A DNA stretch of 16,917 nt from Deltaproteobacteria bacterium (GCA_022571535.1 JACZXR010000009.1:1-16917); one strand, 5' to 3'; positions 5,995 to 13,820 are shown, counted from the first letter of the stretch. Notes: generated by a model from the sequence alone, not told the origin. Made by a program: numbers and translations.

Positions 5995-6232
5995 ATGCAC
6001 CTTTTGGTAATCCTAATCATTGGAGCAACTATATTTGTCGCGTATGCTAACGGGGCGAACGACAACTTTTTAAGGGGTAGCCACCCTCTTTGGGATCGGT
6101 GCAGTCAGCGGCAAAGCCCGATGGGGTGTCGTTCGAAGTATCGTCCTGGCCTGGGTGTTGACCCTCCCTGTCGCGGCACTGCTGGCAGGGGGAGTATTCG
6201 CGGTGTTGCAAGATCTCGTCTGTAAAAGATGA
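5995..6232 (+). pseudogene. PiT-family phosphate permease remnant with internal deletion and frameshift
   Basis: PiT permeases import inorganic phosphate (some carry sulfate) across the inner membrane and are normally 330-500 residues. Here the ATG frame begins as a PiT N-terminus (hydrophobic helix, then VAYANGANDNF). A frameshift occurs in the T- and G-runs just after 6062. In the shifted frame the reading continues as KG, then VATLFGIGAVSGKARWG and VVRSIVLAWVLTLPVAALLAGG to a TGA at 6230-6232. The ANGANDNFKGVATLFG part belongs to the family's N-terminus, while the LFGIGAVSG...LAWVLTLPVAA part belongs to its C-terminus. The two are joined at LFG, so the whole middle (most of the protein) is missing. 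The product cannot be a transporter. The MOT1-type transporter starts 18 bases later. Confidence 0.8.
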
Positions 6233-6250
6233 CTCGGGCGGAAAGTGCAA

Positions 6251-7429
6251 ATGGAACTGATTAAAAAAATGGCGACTTCTGTCAAGGCACATCTTGGAAC
6301 AATTAGGTTTGACCGCAATGAACTTTCGGGCGCGTTTGGGGATATCGGTACGGACTTGCCCCTGATCATCGGGATGATCGTCGCCGCTGGCCTTGATAGT
6401 GCTAGTGTCTTGATTATGTTTGGCGTGATGCAGCTCCTCACCGGTTTCGTCTATAGAATTCCCATGCCCGTACAGCCACTGAAGGCTATGGCGGCGATTG
6501 TGATTTCGCAGAATTTGCCTGGAAATATTCTTTACGGCGGTGGGTTAGCTATAGGAATAACAATGTTGTTGTTGACAGTGACGGGGTCAATTGATTGGCT
6601 AGGTCGAGTAATTCCCAAAAGCGTTATTCGAGGGATTCAGTTTGGGTTAGGACTCAAACTCGCGTCAATTGCACTGAAGAATTACCTGCCGGCGGATAGC
6701 ATCCCTGGTTACTGGTTGGCAGCAATTGGATTCGTGTTAACTATCTTCCTGATTGGTAATCGGAGGTATCCTCCAGCCATATTTGTCATTATACTGGGCA
6801 TGGTTTATGCGTTTTTCTTCAAATTGGATGCAATAACAGTAGTTAAAAGTATAGGATTTAGCCTGCCGAATTTTTATATGCCCACGTTACCGGATATTCT
6901 TACCGGGTTTGTTGTACTAGCACTTCCACAGATTCCACTCTCTCTTGGCAACTCGATATTTGCGACAAGGCAGATGACCCAGGACTTGTTTCCGGATCAA
7001 GCTATTTCTGTGCGCAAAATAAGCTTCACCTATTCGCTGATTAATCTTATCAACCCCTTCCTAAGCGGCATTCCTATCTGTCATGGCTCGGGTGGAATGG
7101 CGGGACATTATGCTTTCGGCGCTCGGACGGGGGGATCTGTCGTCATTTATGGTTTGCTTTACCTATTGCTAGGTTTCTTTTTCAGCGGAGGCTTTGGAAA
7201 AGTTATTCAGGTTTTTCCGTTACCTATTTTGGGAGTCATTCTTCTTTTCGAAGGCCTAACTTTGATGATGTTAATACGGGATGTCTCCGACTCCAAGGCG
7301 GATTTCTCCATTGTTTTATTGGTAGGACTGATGGCCAGCGGCCTGCCGTATGGTTTTGTTATTGGGCTGATTGTCGGGACACTGTTGGCTTACCTGTCGC
7401 GAACGCGACTCACCGGATTAGCAAAGTGA
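6251..7429 (+). CDS. Putative sulfate/molybdate transporter (MOT1 type)
   Basis: A 392-residue, multi-helix inner-membrane transporter. Residues 24-37 (ELSGAFGDIGTDLP) and 71-82 (PMPVQPLKAMAA) are hallmark segments of the MFS_MOT1 group, a branch of the SulP-related sulfate/molybdate transporters. A later CHGSGGMAGHYAFGARTGGS (from about residue 277) is also typical. Length fits the family, which lacks the STAS domain of true SulP proteins. The ATG at 6251 is preferred over the GTG at 6245 because GGCGGAAAG lies just before it. Base composition differs from the neighbours: hand counts of three lines (6541-6660, 6781-6840) give about 39% G+C, while a line of the next gene (7741-7800) gives about 72%, so recent acquisition is plausible. 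The substrate, molybdate or sulfate, cannot be decided by sequence reading alone. Confidence 0.85.
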   Translation: MELIKKMATSVKAHLGTIRFDRNELSGAFGDIGTDLPLIIGMIVAAGLDSASVLIMFGVMQLLTGFVYRIPMPVQPLKAMAAIVISQNLPGNILYGGGLAIGITMLLLTVTGSIDWLGRVIPKSVIRGIQFGLGLKLASIALKNYLPADSIPGYWLAAIGFVLTIFLIGNRRYPPAIFVIILGMVYAFFFKLDAITVVKSIGFSLPNFYMPTLPDILTGFVVLALPQIPLSLGNSIFATRQMTQDLFPDQAISVRKISFTYSLINLINPFLSGIPICHGSGGMAGHYAFGARTGGSVVIYGLLYLLLGFFFSGGFGKVIQVFPLPILGVILLFEGLTLMMLIRDVSDSKADFSIVLLVGLMASGLPYGFVIGLIVGTLLAYLSRTRLTGLAK

Positions 7430-7572
7430 AGGAATCGCAGCAAAGAACTTTGCACCTTCGCCTGACACGGGTATTGCAGATCACTTGCTTCGCCTAATCG
7501 CATCGTACTTCGTAAAGTCTGAAAACGCTCAGAAAATCCTGGGAGCAACCCTTTAAGTTCCGGAGGCTTGCA

Positions 7573-9117
7573 ATGCCACCTACGAACAGAGAGATCCTAA
7601 CGTCGATACGTCACATGATGCTCGTAGACGACCCGTACGATCAGCAGCTCATCGAGAACTGCCATCCCCCGAATTGGACCAATCCTACACCCGCAGGCAA
7701 GTATAACCTGGTTGTTGTCGGGGCCGGCACGGCTGGACTGGTCAGCGCTGCAGGGGCGGCCGGGCTGGGCGCCAAGGTTGCTCTCGTTGAACGGACCCTG
7801 TTAGGTGGCGACTGCTTGAATGTGGGCTGTGTCCCTTCGAAAGGAATAATCCGGGCCTCGCGAGCTGTTTTTGACGCCCGTAACGGACACACGTTTGGAG
7901 TTTACATCAGCTCTTCACCGACCATGAATTTTGCCGAAGCCATGGAGCGCATGCGCCGGCTGCGGGCCGACATAAGCACGAACGACTCCGCCCAGAGGTT
8001 CAGGGATCTCGGCATTTCCATCTATCTAGGGAATGCGAAGTTTGTTGGCCCCTCGACCGTGGAGGTCGATGGTACCCGGCTAAATTTTGACCGTGCTGTA
8101 ATCGCCACTGGGGCAGCCCCCTCGGAGCCAGCCATCCCTGGGCTGGAAGAGACTGACTACTTTACCAACGAGACCATCTTTACCTTGACCGAACTTCCCC
8201 GCCGGATGGCAGTCGTCGGGGCAGGTCCCATCGGCTGCGAGCTGGCCCAATCGTTCCAACGCTTCGGAAGCCAGGTTACTCTGCTGACTCATGGCACATC
8301 GATCCTACCCAAGGAGGACGCCGATGCCGCCGAGATCGTTCGGAGACAGATGGAGCGTGAGCAGATGCGTATTCTCTACAGGACTGAACCACTACGAGCG
8401 GAAAAGAGAGGGGTAGAGAAGGTCCTGCACCTCTCGTGCGATGGGCGGGAACAGGAGTTGGTCTGCGATGCCATCCTTGTCGGCATCGGCCGCAGGCCCA
8501 ACGTGGAAGGGCTGGGACTGGAGGCAGCGGGCGTGAGTGTTTCTCGGCATGGCGTGGAGGTAGATGACCGGCTGCGGACGACAAACCCCCGCATTTATGC
8601 CGCCGGCGATATCTGCTCCCGCTACAAGTTTACCCATGCCGCTGACGCCATGGCGCGTATCGTCCTCGCAAACGCACTATTCTTCGGGCGACGCAGAGCG
8701 AGTGCCCTGACCCTCCCTTGGTGTACTTACACCGACCCGGAAATCGCTCACGTGGGGTACTACGAGGCCGATGCGCGCGCGGCTGGATTCGAGGTGGCAA
8801 CCATCACAGAGAAACTCCGACATAATGACCGTGCCATCTTGGATGGTGAGGATGAAGGATTCGCGCGCATCCACTACAACAGGAAAAACGGCAAAATCCT
8901 CGGTGGAACAATCATAGCCCGCCATGCCGGAGAAATGATCAGCGAGCTGACTCTGGCCATAACCACGGGGCAAAAAGTGAGCGTTCTGGCATCCACCATT
9001 CACCCCTATCCCACCCAGGCTGAAGCACTGAAAAGGATTGGCGACGACTACATGCGGCAGAGACTGACGCCCACGTTAAAGAAGATATTCGAGCGGTGGT
9101 TCGTATGGAGAAGATAG
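7573..9117 (+). CDS. MerA-like FAD/NAD(P)-dependent disulfide oxidoreductase
   Basis: A 514-residue class I pyridine nucleotide-disulfide oxidoreductase, cytoplasmic by lack of a signal. FAD binding is seen at residues 47-56 (VVVGAGTAGL), and the redox-active pair Cys81-Cys86 sits in GGDCLNVGCVPSK. The second nucleotide-binding motif is MAVVGAGPIGCELAQSF, followed by the FAD motif IYAAGDICSRYKFTHAAD and a dimerisation domain with the HPYPTQAEAL His/Glu pair. It resembles mercuric reductase in sequence, but the C-terminal Cys-Cys pair of true MerA is absent (it ends FERWFVWRR) and there is no N-terminal heavy-metal domain, so mercury reduction is not supported. The first 43 residues are an extra N-terminal segment. 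GGAGG precedes the ATG by about 8 bases. The gene is followed 4 bases later by a TVP38/TMEM64 gene; in other bacteria these two domains occur fused in one polypeptide. Confidence 0.9.
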   Translation: MPPTNREILTSIRHMMLVDDPYDQQLIENCHPPNWTNPTPAGKYNLVVVGAGTAGLVSAAGAAGLGAKVALVERTLLGGDCLNVGCVPSKGIIRASRAVFDARNGHTFGVYISSSPTMNFAEAMERMRRLRADISTNDSAQRFRDLGISIYLGNAKFVGPSTVEVDGTRLNFDRAVIATGAAPSEPAIPGLEETDYFTNETIFTLTELPRRMAVVGAGPIGCELAQSFQRFGSQVTLLTHGTSILPKEDADAAEIVRRQMEREQMRILYRTEPLRAEKRGVEKVLHLSCDGREQELVCDAILVGIGRRPNVEGLGLEAAGVSVSRHGVEVDDRLRTTNPRIYAAGDICSRYKFTHAADAMARIVLANALFFGRRRASALTLPWCTYTDPEIAHVGYYEADARAAGFEVATITEKLRHNDRAILDGEDEGFARIHYNRKNGKILGGTIIARHAGEMISELTLAITTGQKVSVLASTIHPYPTQAEALKRIGDDYMRQRLTPTLKKIFERWFVWRR

Positions 9118-9121
9118 GGAG

Positions 9122-9775
9122 ATGACGGCAGCCAGAAAAAAGATACTGATCTTTTTGGGACTCCTAGTGCTTATCGGGTTGGCCTACTGGCAACGCAGTC
9201 ACATAGGGATCGACCTACTAGTGCAGCAGATCAGGACCCTGGGTCCATGGGGACCGGCGGCTTATATCTTCCTCTATCTAATTGCCCCATCCCTTTTTAT
9301 CCCTGGTTCGGCCATCACCCTGGCAGGAGGCGCTCTCTTTGGACCGTTCTGGGGGACCCTCTACACAATCTTCGGGGCTACCGGCGGCGCCTCTCTCGCC
9401 TTCCTTATCGGGCGCTACCTGGCCGGAGATTGGGTCGAGAAAAAATCCAAGGGAATGATGAAACGGCTGAAGGATGGCGTAGAGCAGGAAGGATGGCGCT
9501 TTGTTGCCTTCACCCGATTGGTCCCGCTGTTCCCTTTCAACGTTTTGAACTACGCCTTCGGTCTGACCAAGATCCGGTTCTTCCACTACGTGGTCGCCTC
9601 CTTCTTCTGCATGCTTCCAGGCGCCGCGGCTTACACCTTTATCGGCTATACTGGACGTGAGGCGGCCCTGGGTGGAAAAGGATTGGTAATCAAAATCGCT
9701 GCTGCAGCTGGCCTACTTCTTTTCGTATCCATGCTTCCCAGACTCATCAAGGCCATAAAAGGGGACAGAAAATAG
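9122..9775 (+). CDS. TVP38/TMEM64 family (SNARE-associated/DedA-like) membrane protein
   Basis: A 217-residue inner-membrane protein. After an N-terminal helix (residues 8-22) comes the VTT/SNARE-associated domain: FIPGSAITLAGGALFGPFWG, GATGGASLAFLIGRYL, then FTRLVPLFPFNVLNYAFGLT and LPGAAAYTFIGYTG. These are the signature re-entrant-loop segments of the family, whose members are proposed lipid scramblases or transporters. The ATG at 9122 is 4 bases after the stop of the reductase gene, with GGGAG just upstream, so the two are certainly co-transcribed and may be translationally coupled. In many genomes the TVP38 domain is fused to this type of FAD oxidoreductase, which supports a joint membrane-associated redox function; the exact reaction is unknown. 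Confidence 0.9.
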   Translation: MTAARKKILIFLGLLVLIGLAYWQRSHIGIDLLVQQIRTLGPWGPAAYIFLYLIAPSLFIPGSAITLAGGALFGPFWGTLYTIFGATGGASLAFLIGRYLAGDWVEKKSKGMMKRLKDGVEQEGWRFVAFTRLVPLFPFNVLNYAFGLTKIRFFHYVVASFFCMLPGAAAYTFIGYTGREAALGGKGLVIKIAAAAGLLLFVSMLPRLIKAIKGDRK

Positions 9776-9910
9776 GCCCCCGCGAGAGTAGGTCCGCACT
9801 AAACCCTAAGCTCATATGGTTGAGTCCCCCCCCATGAAGGGCAGGCTGGCGAGTGGGCAAGGAGAAGAGCTGGTCGCCTGATGGAGGCTGAGTCAAGCCA
9901 TAAAGGTTCA

Positions 9911-10591
9911 ATGCTTCGGATCTCTGTTATCATTCCAGCGTTAAACGAAGAGAGCATCATTTTCTCCACCCTAGAGGCCCTCGGGCCGGTAGAGCCGGAG
10001 GAGGTCATTGTAGTGGATGGCGGAAGCACGGATCAGACCCGGGAGATAGTGGCATGTACGGATGCAACGCTAGTCTCTTCCACATGCGGTCGAGCGGAGC
10101 AAATGAATCATGGGGCCAGGCTGGCCCGCGGAGATGTTTTCCTTTTCCTCCACGCAGATACCCGGCTCCCCCCCTCCGCCATAAGAGATATCCGGTCCGC
10201 TCTGGAGGACCCGCGCTGGGTAGGAGGACGCTTTGATGTTAGGCTGGAGGGCAATCATAGGATCTTTGGGCTAATTGGTGCCCTGATCAATCTCCGCTCC
10301 CGCTTGACCAAAGTAGCCACAGGAGATCAAGCGATTTTTGTCCGCCGAGAGATCTTTGAAGAGATTGGAGGGTTCCCGAACCTCCCTTTAATCGAAGACA
10401 TCGCCTTCTCCCGGTCCCTTAAAAAAAAGGGCAAGGTGGCCTGTCTCAAGAGTCAAGTTGCGACCTCTGCCCGTCGGTGGGAAAGGGAGGGAATATGGCA
10501 GACCGTTCTAAGAATGTGGGTGCTCAGATATCTCTATCTCACTGGTGTATCTCCATACCGCCTCAAGCGATATTATGGCGATGCCCGTTAA
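9911..10591 (+). CDS. TIGR04283-type family 2 glycosyltransferase
   Basis: A 226-residue GT-A fold glycosyltransferase. It starts LRISVIIPALNEE, has EVIVVDGGSTDQT (nucleotide-sugar binding), CGRAEQMNHGARLARGD and FLFLHADTRLPP (the acidic metal-binding motif region), then TGDQAIFVRR and LIEDIAFSRSLKKKG. The GRxxQMNxGA and LHADTRLP motifs are characteristic of TIGR04283, described as an arsenosugar biosynthesis-associated glycosyltransferase family, although most members are untested. The ATG at 9911 gives the canonical N-terminus with AAAGG 4 bases upstream; an ATG at 9881 would add ten atypical residues (AAGGAG is 16 bases before it). The spacer from the TVP38 gene is 135 bases. The stop is 4 bases from the end of the oppositely oriented selenoprotein gene. 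The link with the ArsM-like gene in this window is suggestive. Confidence 0.85.
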   Translation: MLRISVIIPALNEESIIFSTLEALGPVEPEEVIVVDGGSTDQTREIVACTDATLVSSTCGRAEQMNHGARLARGDVFLFLHADTRLPPSAIRDIRSALEDPRWVGGRFDVRLEGNHRIFGLIGALINLRSRLTKVATGDQAIFVRREIFEEIGGFPNLPLIEDIAFSRSLKKKGKVACLKSQVATSARRWEREGIWQTVLRMWVLRYLYLTGVSPYRLKRYYGDAR

Positions 10592-10595
10592 CAGT

Positions 10596-11186
10596 CTAAG
10601 GAACGGCTCTTAACACCTGCAAGATTTGTTCATTGCTTGCCCTATTCCTATAGTTCACCTCGACAAATCTCCAACGCACCACTCCCTCCTTGTCAATCAC
10701 GTAAGTTGCGGGGTGTGGCCAGCCTGGGCCGTCCGGATTAAGAATCCCGAAGCGGTCGATCACCTTGTGGTTCCTGTCTTCGAGAAGAGGAAAATCAACC
10801 TCTGCTGGAAATTTCTCTCTCAAATCCTTAACAAACCTTTTCGACTGCTCATGGGTGTCGATGCTGACAGCCAGAATCTGAAATTTTTTCTTCTCCTTCT
10901 CGGTCAAAAGACTTTTCAGCTTCCCGAGCTGCTCTACGCAGTAGGGTCACCAATGGCCACGGTAGAAGACAAGAACCACATTCTTTATACCTAGAAAATC
11001 GGAAAGCGAAATTGCCTTCCCGTTCATATTCTCTAAGGTAAAATCCGGCGCCCTGTCTCCAACCTTGACCCTTTCAAGATCTGTGGGTTTAAAGTCGCCT
11101 CTATCCCGAGGCTCTAACTGGGCGTGAACCGGATAAACTGATAGAAACATCAACAAAACTAACATCTTAAAGCAGCGCTGAACCAT
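10596..11186 (-). CDS. Selenocysteine-containing peroxiredoxin-like (AhpC/TSA, thioredoxin-fold) exported protein
   Basis: Reading through one in-frame TGA (10949-10947) gives a continuous 196-residue protein. Residues 1-22 form a signal peptide ending PVHA, so it acts in the periplasm. The AhpC/TSA-type thioredoxin fold follows: VGDRAPDFTLENMNG, VVLVFYRGHW, then Sec80-Pro-Tyr-Cys83, VEQLGKL, ILAVSIDTHEQSKRFV, FPLLEDRNHKVIDRFGI and PATYVIDKEGVVRWRFVEVNYRNR. The TGA replaces the first Cys of the CPYC motif common in these proteins, the position where selenocysteine is chemically useful for peroxide or disulfide reduction. Both sides stay in frame with no other defect, and a bSECIS-like hairpin follows (10931-10917). 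GAGGGGG lies just before the ATG. It ends 4 bases from the glycosyltransferase. Without selenocysteine decoding it would be read as two fragments or a nonsense-mutated gene. Confidence 0.85.
10917..10931 (-). promoter_or_regulatory. Candidate bacterial SECIS element
   Basis: On the mRNA, CAGCU and AGCUG form a perfect 5-base-pair stem closing the loop CGGGA. The loop lies 21-25 nucleotides after the UGA and has G in its second position. Bacterial SECIS elements are small hairpins close downstream of the UGA with a G near the start of the apical loop, so both spacing and loop fit. A competing hairpin (CUGC/GCAG) lies closer to the UGA. No lower stem or bulged U could be confirmed by eye. Confidence 0.55.
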
Positions 11187-11209
11187 AGCCCCCTCACTCT
11201 GATGTTACA

Positions 11210-11239
11210 GGTAGGGCTCCCGATCTTCTGCTCCCTACC
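11210..11239. promoter_or_regulatory. Inverted repeat, possible operator
   Basis: GGTAGGG (11210-11216) and CCCTACC (11233-11239) form a perfect 7-base dyad with a 16-base centre. It lies 24 bases upstream of the selenoprotein ATG and 36 bases upstream of the gyrB -35, so it could be a regulator binding site or a 5' leader hairpin of the selenoprotein mRNA. No known operator is recognised. Confidence 0.35.
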
Positions 11240-11274
11240 CACGGAATTTGGTTGTCTTCATAAGGTTTCTTTGC

Positions 11275-11303
11275 TTTACTTTTGCGCCTAATCCGGGTAT
11301 ACT
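11275..11303 (+). promoter_or_regulatory. Sigma70-type promoter for gyrB
   Basis: TTTACT (-35, 11275-11280) and TATACT (-10, 11298-11303) are separated by exactly 17 bases; the -10 differs from TATAAT at one position. Predicted transcription start is near 11310, giving a leader of about 60 bases before the gyrB ATG. Confidence 0.6.
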
Positions 11304-11370
11304 TCCCGATTGTAGAAATAGTGTAACTTCAAGTTTTTCCAAGGGAATTTAATCCCACCCAAAACAAGAG

Positions 11371-13800
11371 ATGGCACAAACAACCCCCCCCTCCCACTCT
11401 GATTATAGAGCAGATAAAATCAAGGTTCTCGAGGGGCTTGAAGCGGTAAGAAAAAGGCCCGGGATGTATATAGGGGATACCGCGGAGAGGGGTCTGCACC
11501 ACCTCGTTTACGAGGTGGTGGACAACTCCATAGATGAATCCTTGGCTGGCCATTGTGATCAAATCGAGGTCATTATCCATATAGACAATAGCGTGACGGT
11601 TGTCGATAACGGCCGGGGCATCCCTGTAGACATCCATCCTACAGAGAAAAAATCTGCCGTGGAAGTGGTCCTGACCAAACTGCACGCCGGAGGCAAATTC
11701 GACAAATCGTCCTACAAGGTCTCGGGCGGACTTCATGGCGTTGGACTGTCTGTGGTCAACGCCTTATCAGAGAACCTGGAGCTGGAAATCAAGCGGGACG
11801 GCAAGGTCTATCAGCAACAATATAAACGCGGCGCCCCTCAGACGGGGTTGAAGGAAGTGGGAAAATCTAAAGAGAGAGGAACCCGAATTACCTTCAGCCC
11901 CGACTCGAAAATCTTTGAGACCTTAGAATTCAGTTTTGACCTCCTTTCCCAAAGACTCCGAGAACTGGCCTTCCTCAACAGGGGAGTTCGGATCACCATC
12001 GACGACGAGAGACATCAGAAAAAACATGAATTTTTCTATAAAGGCGGCATTACCTCTTTTGTGGAACACCTCAACCGCGCCAAAACCCCCATCCATTCCA
12101 AGGTCATCTACCTGCAGGGGGAAAGAGAAGGAACCGATACCGAGATCGCCTTGCAGTGGAATAGCAGCTACTCAGAGAATATTTTTTCCTTTGCAAACAA
12201 TATCAACACGATCGAAGGTGGGACCCATCTCATCGGTTTTAAGTCTGCTCTGACGCGAACGATCAATAACTATGCGTCCGAGAAGGGTCTGCTAAAAAAA
12301 GACGATGAGAATCTCCAGGGAGAGGATGTCCGTGAGGGTCTGACTGCGGTAATCAGCGTGAAGGTTCAGGAACCCCAATTCGAAGGTCAGACCAAGACCC
12401 GCTTAGGAAACAGTAATATCAAAGGTATCGTCGAGACACTGATCAACGACAGGCTTGCCAGCCACCTTGCTGAGCATCCCGCAGATGCCAAAAAGATTGT
12501 AATGAAGGGGGTCGAGGCCGCCCGGGTCCGCGAGGCAACCCGCAAGGCCAAGGATCTAGCCCGACGAAAAGGAGGCTTGGATTCGGGCTTTCTCCCTGGA
12601 AAGCTGGCAGATTGTCAGGAGCGGGATCCATCCTTAAGTGAGATCTACCTTGTGGAGGGGGATTCGGCAGGGGGATCGGCCAAACAGGGAAGGGACCGGC
12701 GTAATCAGGCCATCCTCCCCTTAAAGGGAAAAATCCTCAACGTGGAGAAGGCCCGGTTCGATAAGATGCTCTCCTCTCAGGAAATCCGTCTGATCATCAC
12801 AGCCCTGGGATCGGGGATCAAAGAGGACTACGATCAGGGAAAGCTCCGCTACCATACCATCATCATCATGACAGACGCGGATGTGGATGGCTCCCATATC
12901 CGAACCCTGCTCCTCACCTTTTTTTACCGCCAGATGTTTGATCTGGTAGAGAAGGGACATCTCTTTATCGCGCAACCCCCCCTGTACAAGGTGAAGCGGG
13001 GTAAGCAGGAACGATACTTAAAAGACGAGAACAGCCTGGAGGACTATCTGATCGAACTAGGGACAGAGAATATCAGCGTCCTGTCGTCGAGTAGCCGCAA
13101 TAGACTCGCCGGTCCACCCTTGCAGGGATTCATTAAAAAGGTGCTCCGGTGGGAGAAGCTGATGGGTATCGTGACCCGCAAGAAGAAAGCTCGGGTGATT
13201 ATTGAGGCCCTTTTACTCGAAGAGGATTTTAGCGAGGAGACCCTTAAACACCCCAAGATGCTCAAAAAGATCCAGACTCAAATCGCTTCCTATATCAATC
13301 TCTTGGCCCCAGATCAGGCCCCCCTCTCTAGCGTTATCGAGGAGGACCCGGAGCACAACTGCTACAAGCTTGTCTGTTCTACCAGGACCAACGGGACCGG
13401 GATCCAGACCATCATCGACCGCAATTTTCTCGTAACCCCCGAGTACAGGGAGGTCAAAAAACTCTATTCCGATCTGATGGGTTTGGGGTATCCTCCGTAC
13501 CGAGTGGAGAACGGTGAGCGCCAGACGAGGCTCCGCTCTCTAAAAGAACTCCTAGAATTTATCATGGAGGGAGGAAAAAAGGGGCAATACATCCAGCGGT
13601 ACAAGGGACTTGGCGAGATGAACCCAACGCAGCTTTGGGAAACTACCATGGATCCCGAGAGGCGAGTCCTCCTCCAGGTGCGGGTTGAAGATGCCGTAGA
13701 GGCGGACGGTATCTTTTCCACCTTAATGGGAGATGAGGTGGAGCCGCGGCGGAAGTTTATTGAGGAGTATGCCCTCACGGTCAAAAACCTTGACATTTAG
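11371..13800 (+). CDS. gyrB: DNA gyrase subunit B
   Basis: The ATPase subunit of DNA gyrase, 809 residues, close to the 804 of E. coli and with the same long insert in the TOPRIM/C-terminal part. GHKL ATPase motifs are EAVRKRPGMYIGDT (24-37), YEVVDNSIDE, DNGRGIPVD and GGLHGVGLSVVNALS, followed by QTKTRLGN. The TOPRIM metal-binding motifs are LVEGDSAGGSAKQGRDR (about 427) and MTDADVDGSHIRTL (about 500). The C-terminal QRYKGLGEMNPTQLW contacts GyrA. It acts in the cytoplasm with GyrA to introduce negative supercoils using ATP. The ATG is preceded only by a weak AAGAG. A sigma70-type promoter lies upstream, and gyrA follows after 65 bases, so the two are probably one transcript. dnaA, dnaN and recF are not next to it within this window. 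ParE is excluded by the QTKTRLGN/insert architecture and the pairing with a clear GyrA. Confidence 0.98.
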   Translation: MAQTTPPSHSDYRADKIKVLEGLEAVRKRPGMYIGDTAERGLHHLVYEVVDNSIDESLAGHCDQIEVIIHIDNSVTVVDNGRGIPVDIHPTEKKSAVEVVLTKLHAGGKFDKSSYKVSGGLHGVGLSVVNALSENLELEIKRDGKVYQQQYKRGAPQTGLKEVGKSKERGTRITFSPDSKIFETLEFSFDLLSQRLRELAFLNRGVRITIDDERHQKKHEFFYKGGITSFVEHLNRAKTPIHSKVIYLQGEREGTDTEIALQWNSSYSENIFSFANNINTIEGGTHLIGFKSALTRTINNYASEKGLLKKDDENLQGEDVREGLTAVISVKVQEPQFEGQTKTRLGNSNIKGIVETLINDRLASHLAEHPADAKKIVMKGVEAARVREATRKAKDLARRKGGLDSGFLPGKLADCQERDPSLSEIYLVEGDSAGGSAKQGRDRRNQAILPLKGKILNVEKARFDKMLSSQEIRLIITALGSGIKEDYDQGKLRYHTIIIMTDADVDGSHIRTLLLTFFYRQMFDLVEKGHLFIAQPPLYKVKRGKQERYLKDENSLEDYLIELGTENISVLSSSSRNRLAGPPLQGFIKKVLRWEKLMGIVTRKKKARVIIEALLLEEDFSEETLKHPKMLKKIQTQIASYINLLAPDQAPLSSVIEEDPEHNCYKLVCSTRTNGTGIQTIIDRNFLVTPEYREVKKLYSDLMGLGYPPYRVENGERQTRLRSLKELLEFIMEGGKKGQYIQRYKGLGEMNPTQLWETTMDPERRVLLQVRVEDAVEADGIFSTLMGDEVEPRRKFIEEYALTVKNLDI

Positions 13801-13801
13801 C

Positions 13802-13820
13802 CCTCCTAACGGCCAGGAGG
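13802..13820 (+). other. Small hairpin between gyrB and gyrA
   Basis: CCTCCT (13802-13807) and AGGAGG (13815-13820) form a perfect 6-base stem around AACGGCC, one base after the gyrB stop. No T-run follows, so it is more likely an mRNA stability or attenuation element than a terminator, or chance. Confidence 0.35.

Larger units (their letters stand above)
11187..11370. other. Divergent intergenic region between selenoprotein gene and gyrB
   Basis: This 184-base spacer separates oppositely oriented genes. It holds the inverted repeat at 11210-11239 and the sigma70-type promoter at 11275-11303 directed at gyrB. I found no equally clear promoter for the selenoprotein gene. Confidence 0.6.

Noticed and set aside
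7573..9117. Mercuric reductase (merA)
   Set aside because: The C-terminal Cys-Cys pair and the N-terminal metal-binding domain are absent and no other mer genes are present.
10947..10949. TGA read as a nonsense mutation splitting the gene at 10596-11186 into two ORFs
   Set aside because: The stop lies precisely at a catalytic Cys position, is the only defect, and is followed by a bSECIS-like hairpin, so selenocysteine is the better explanation.
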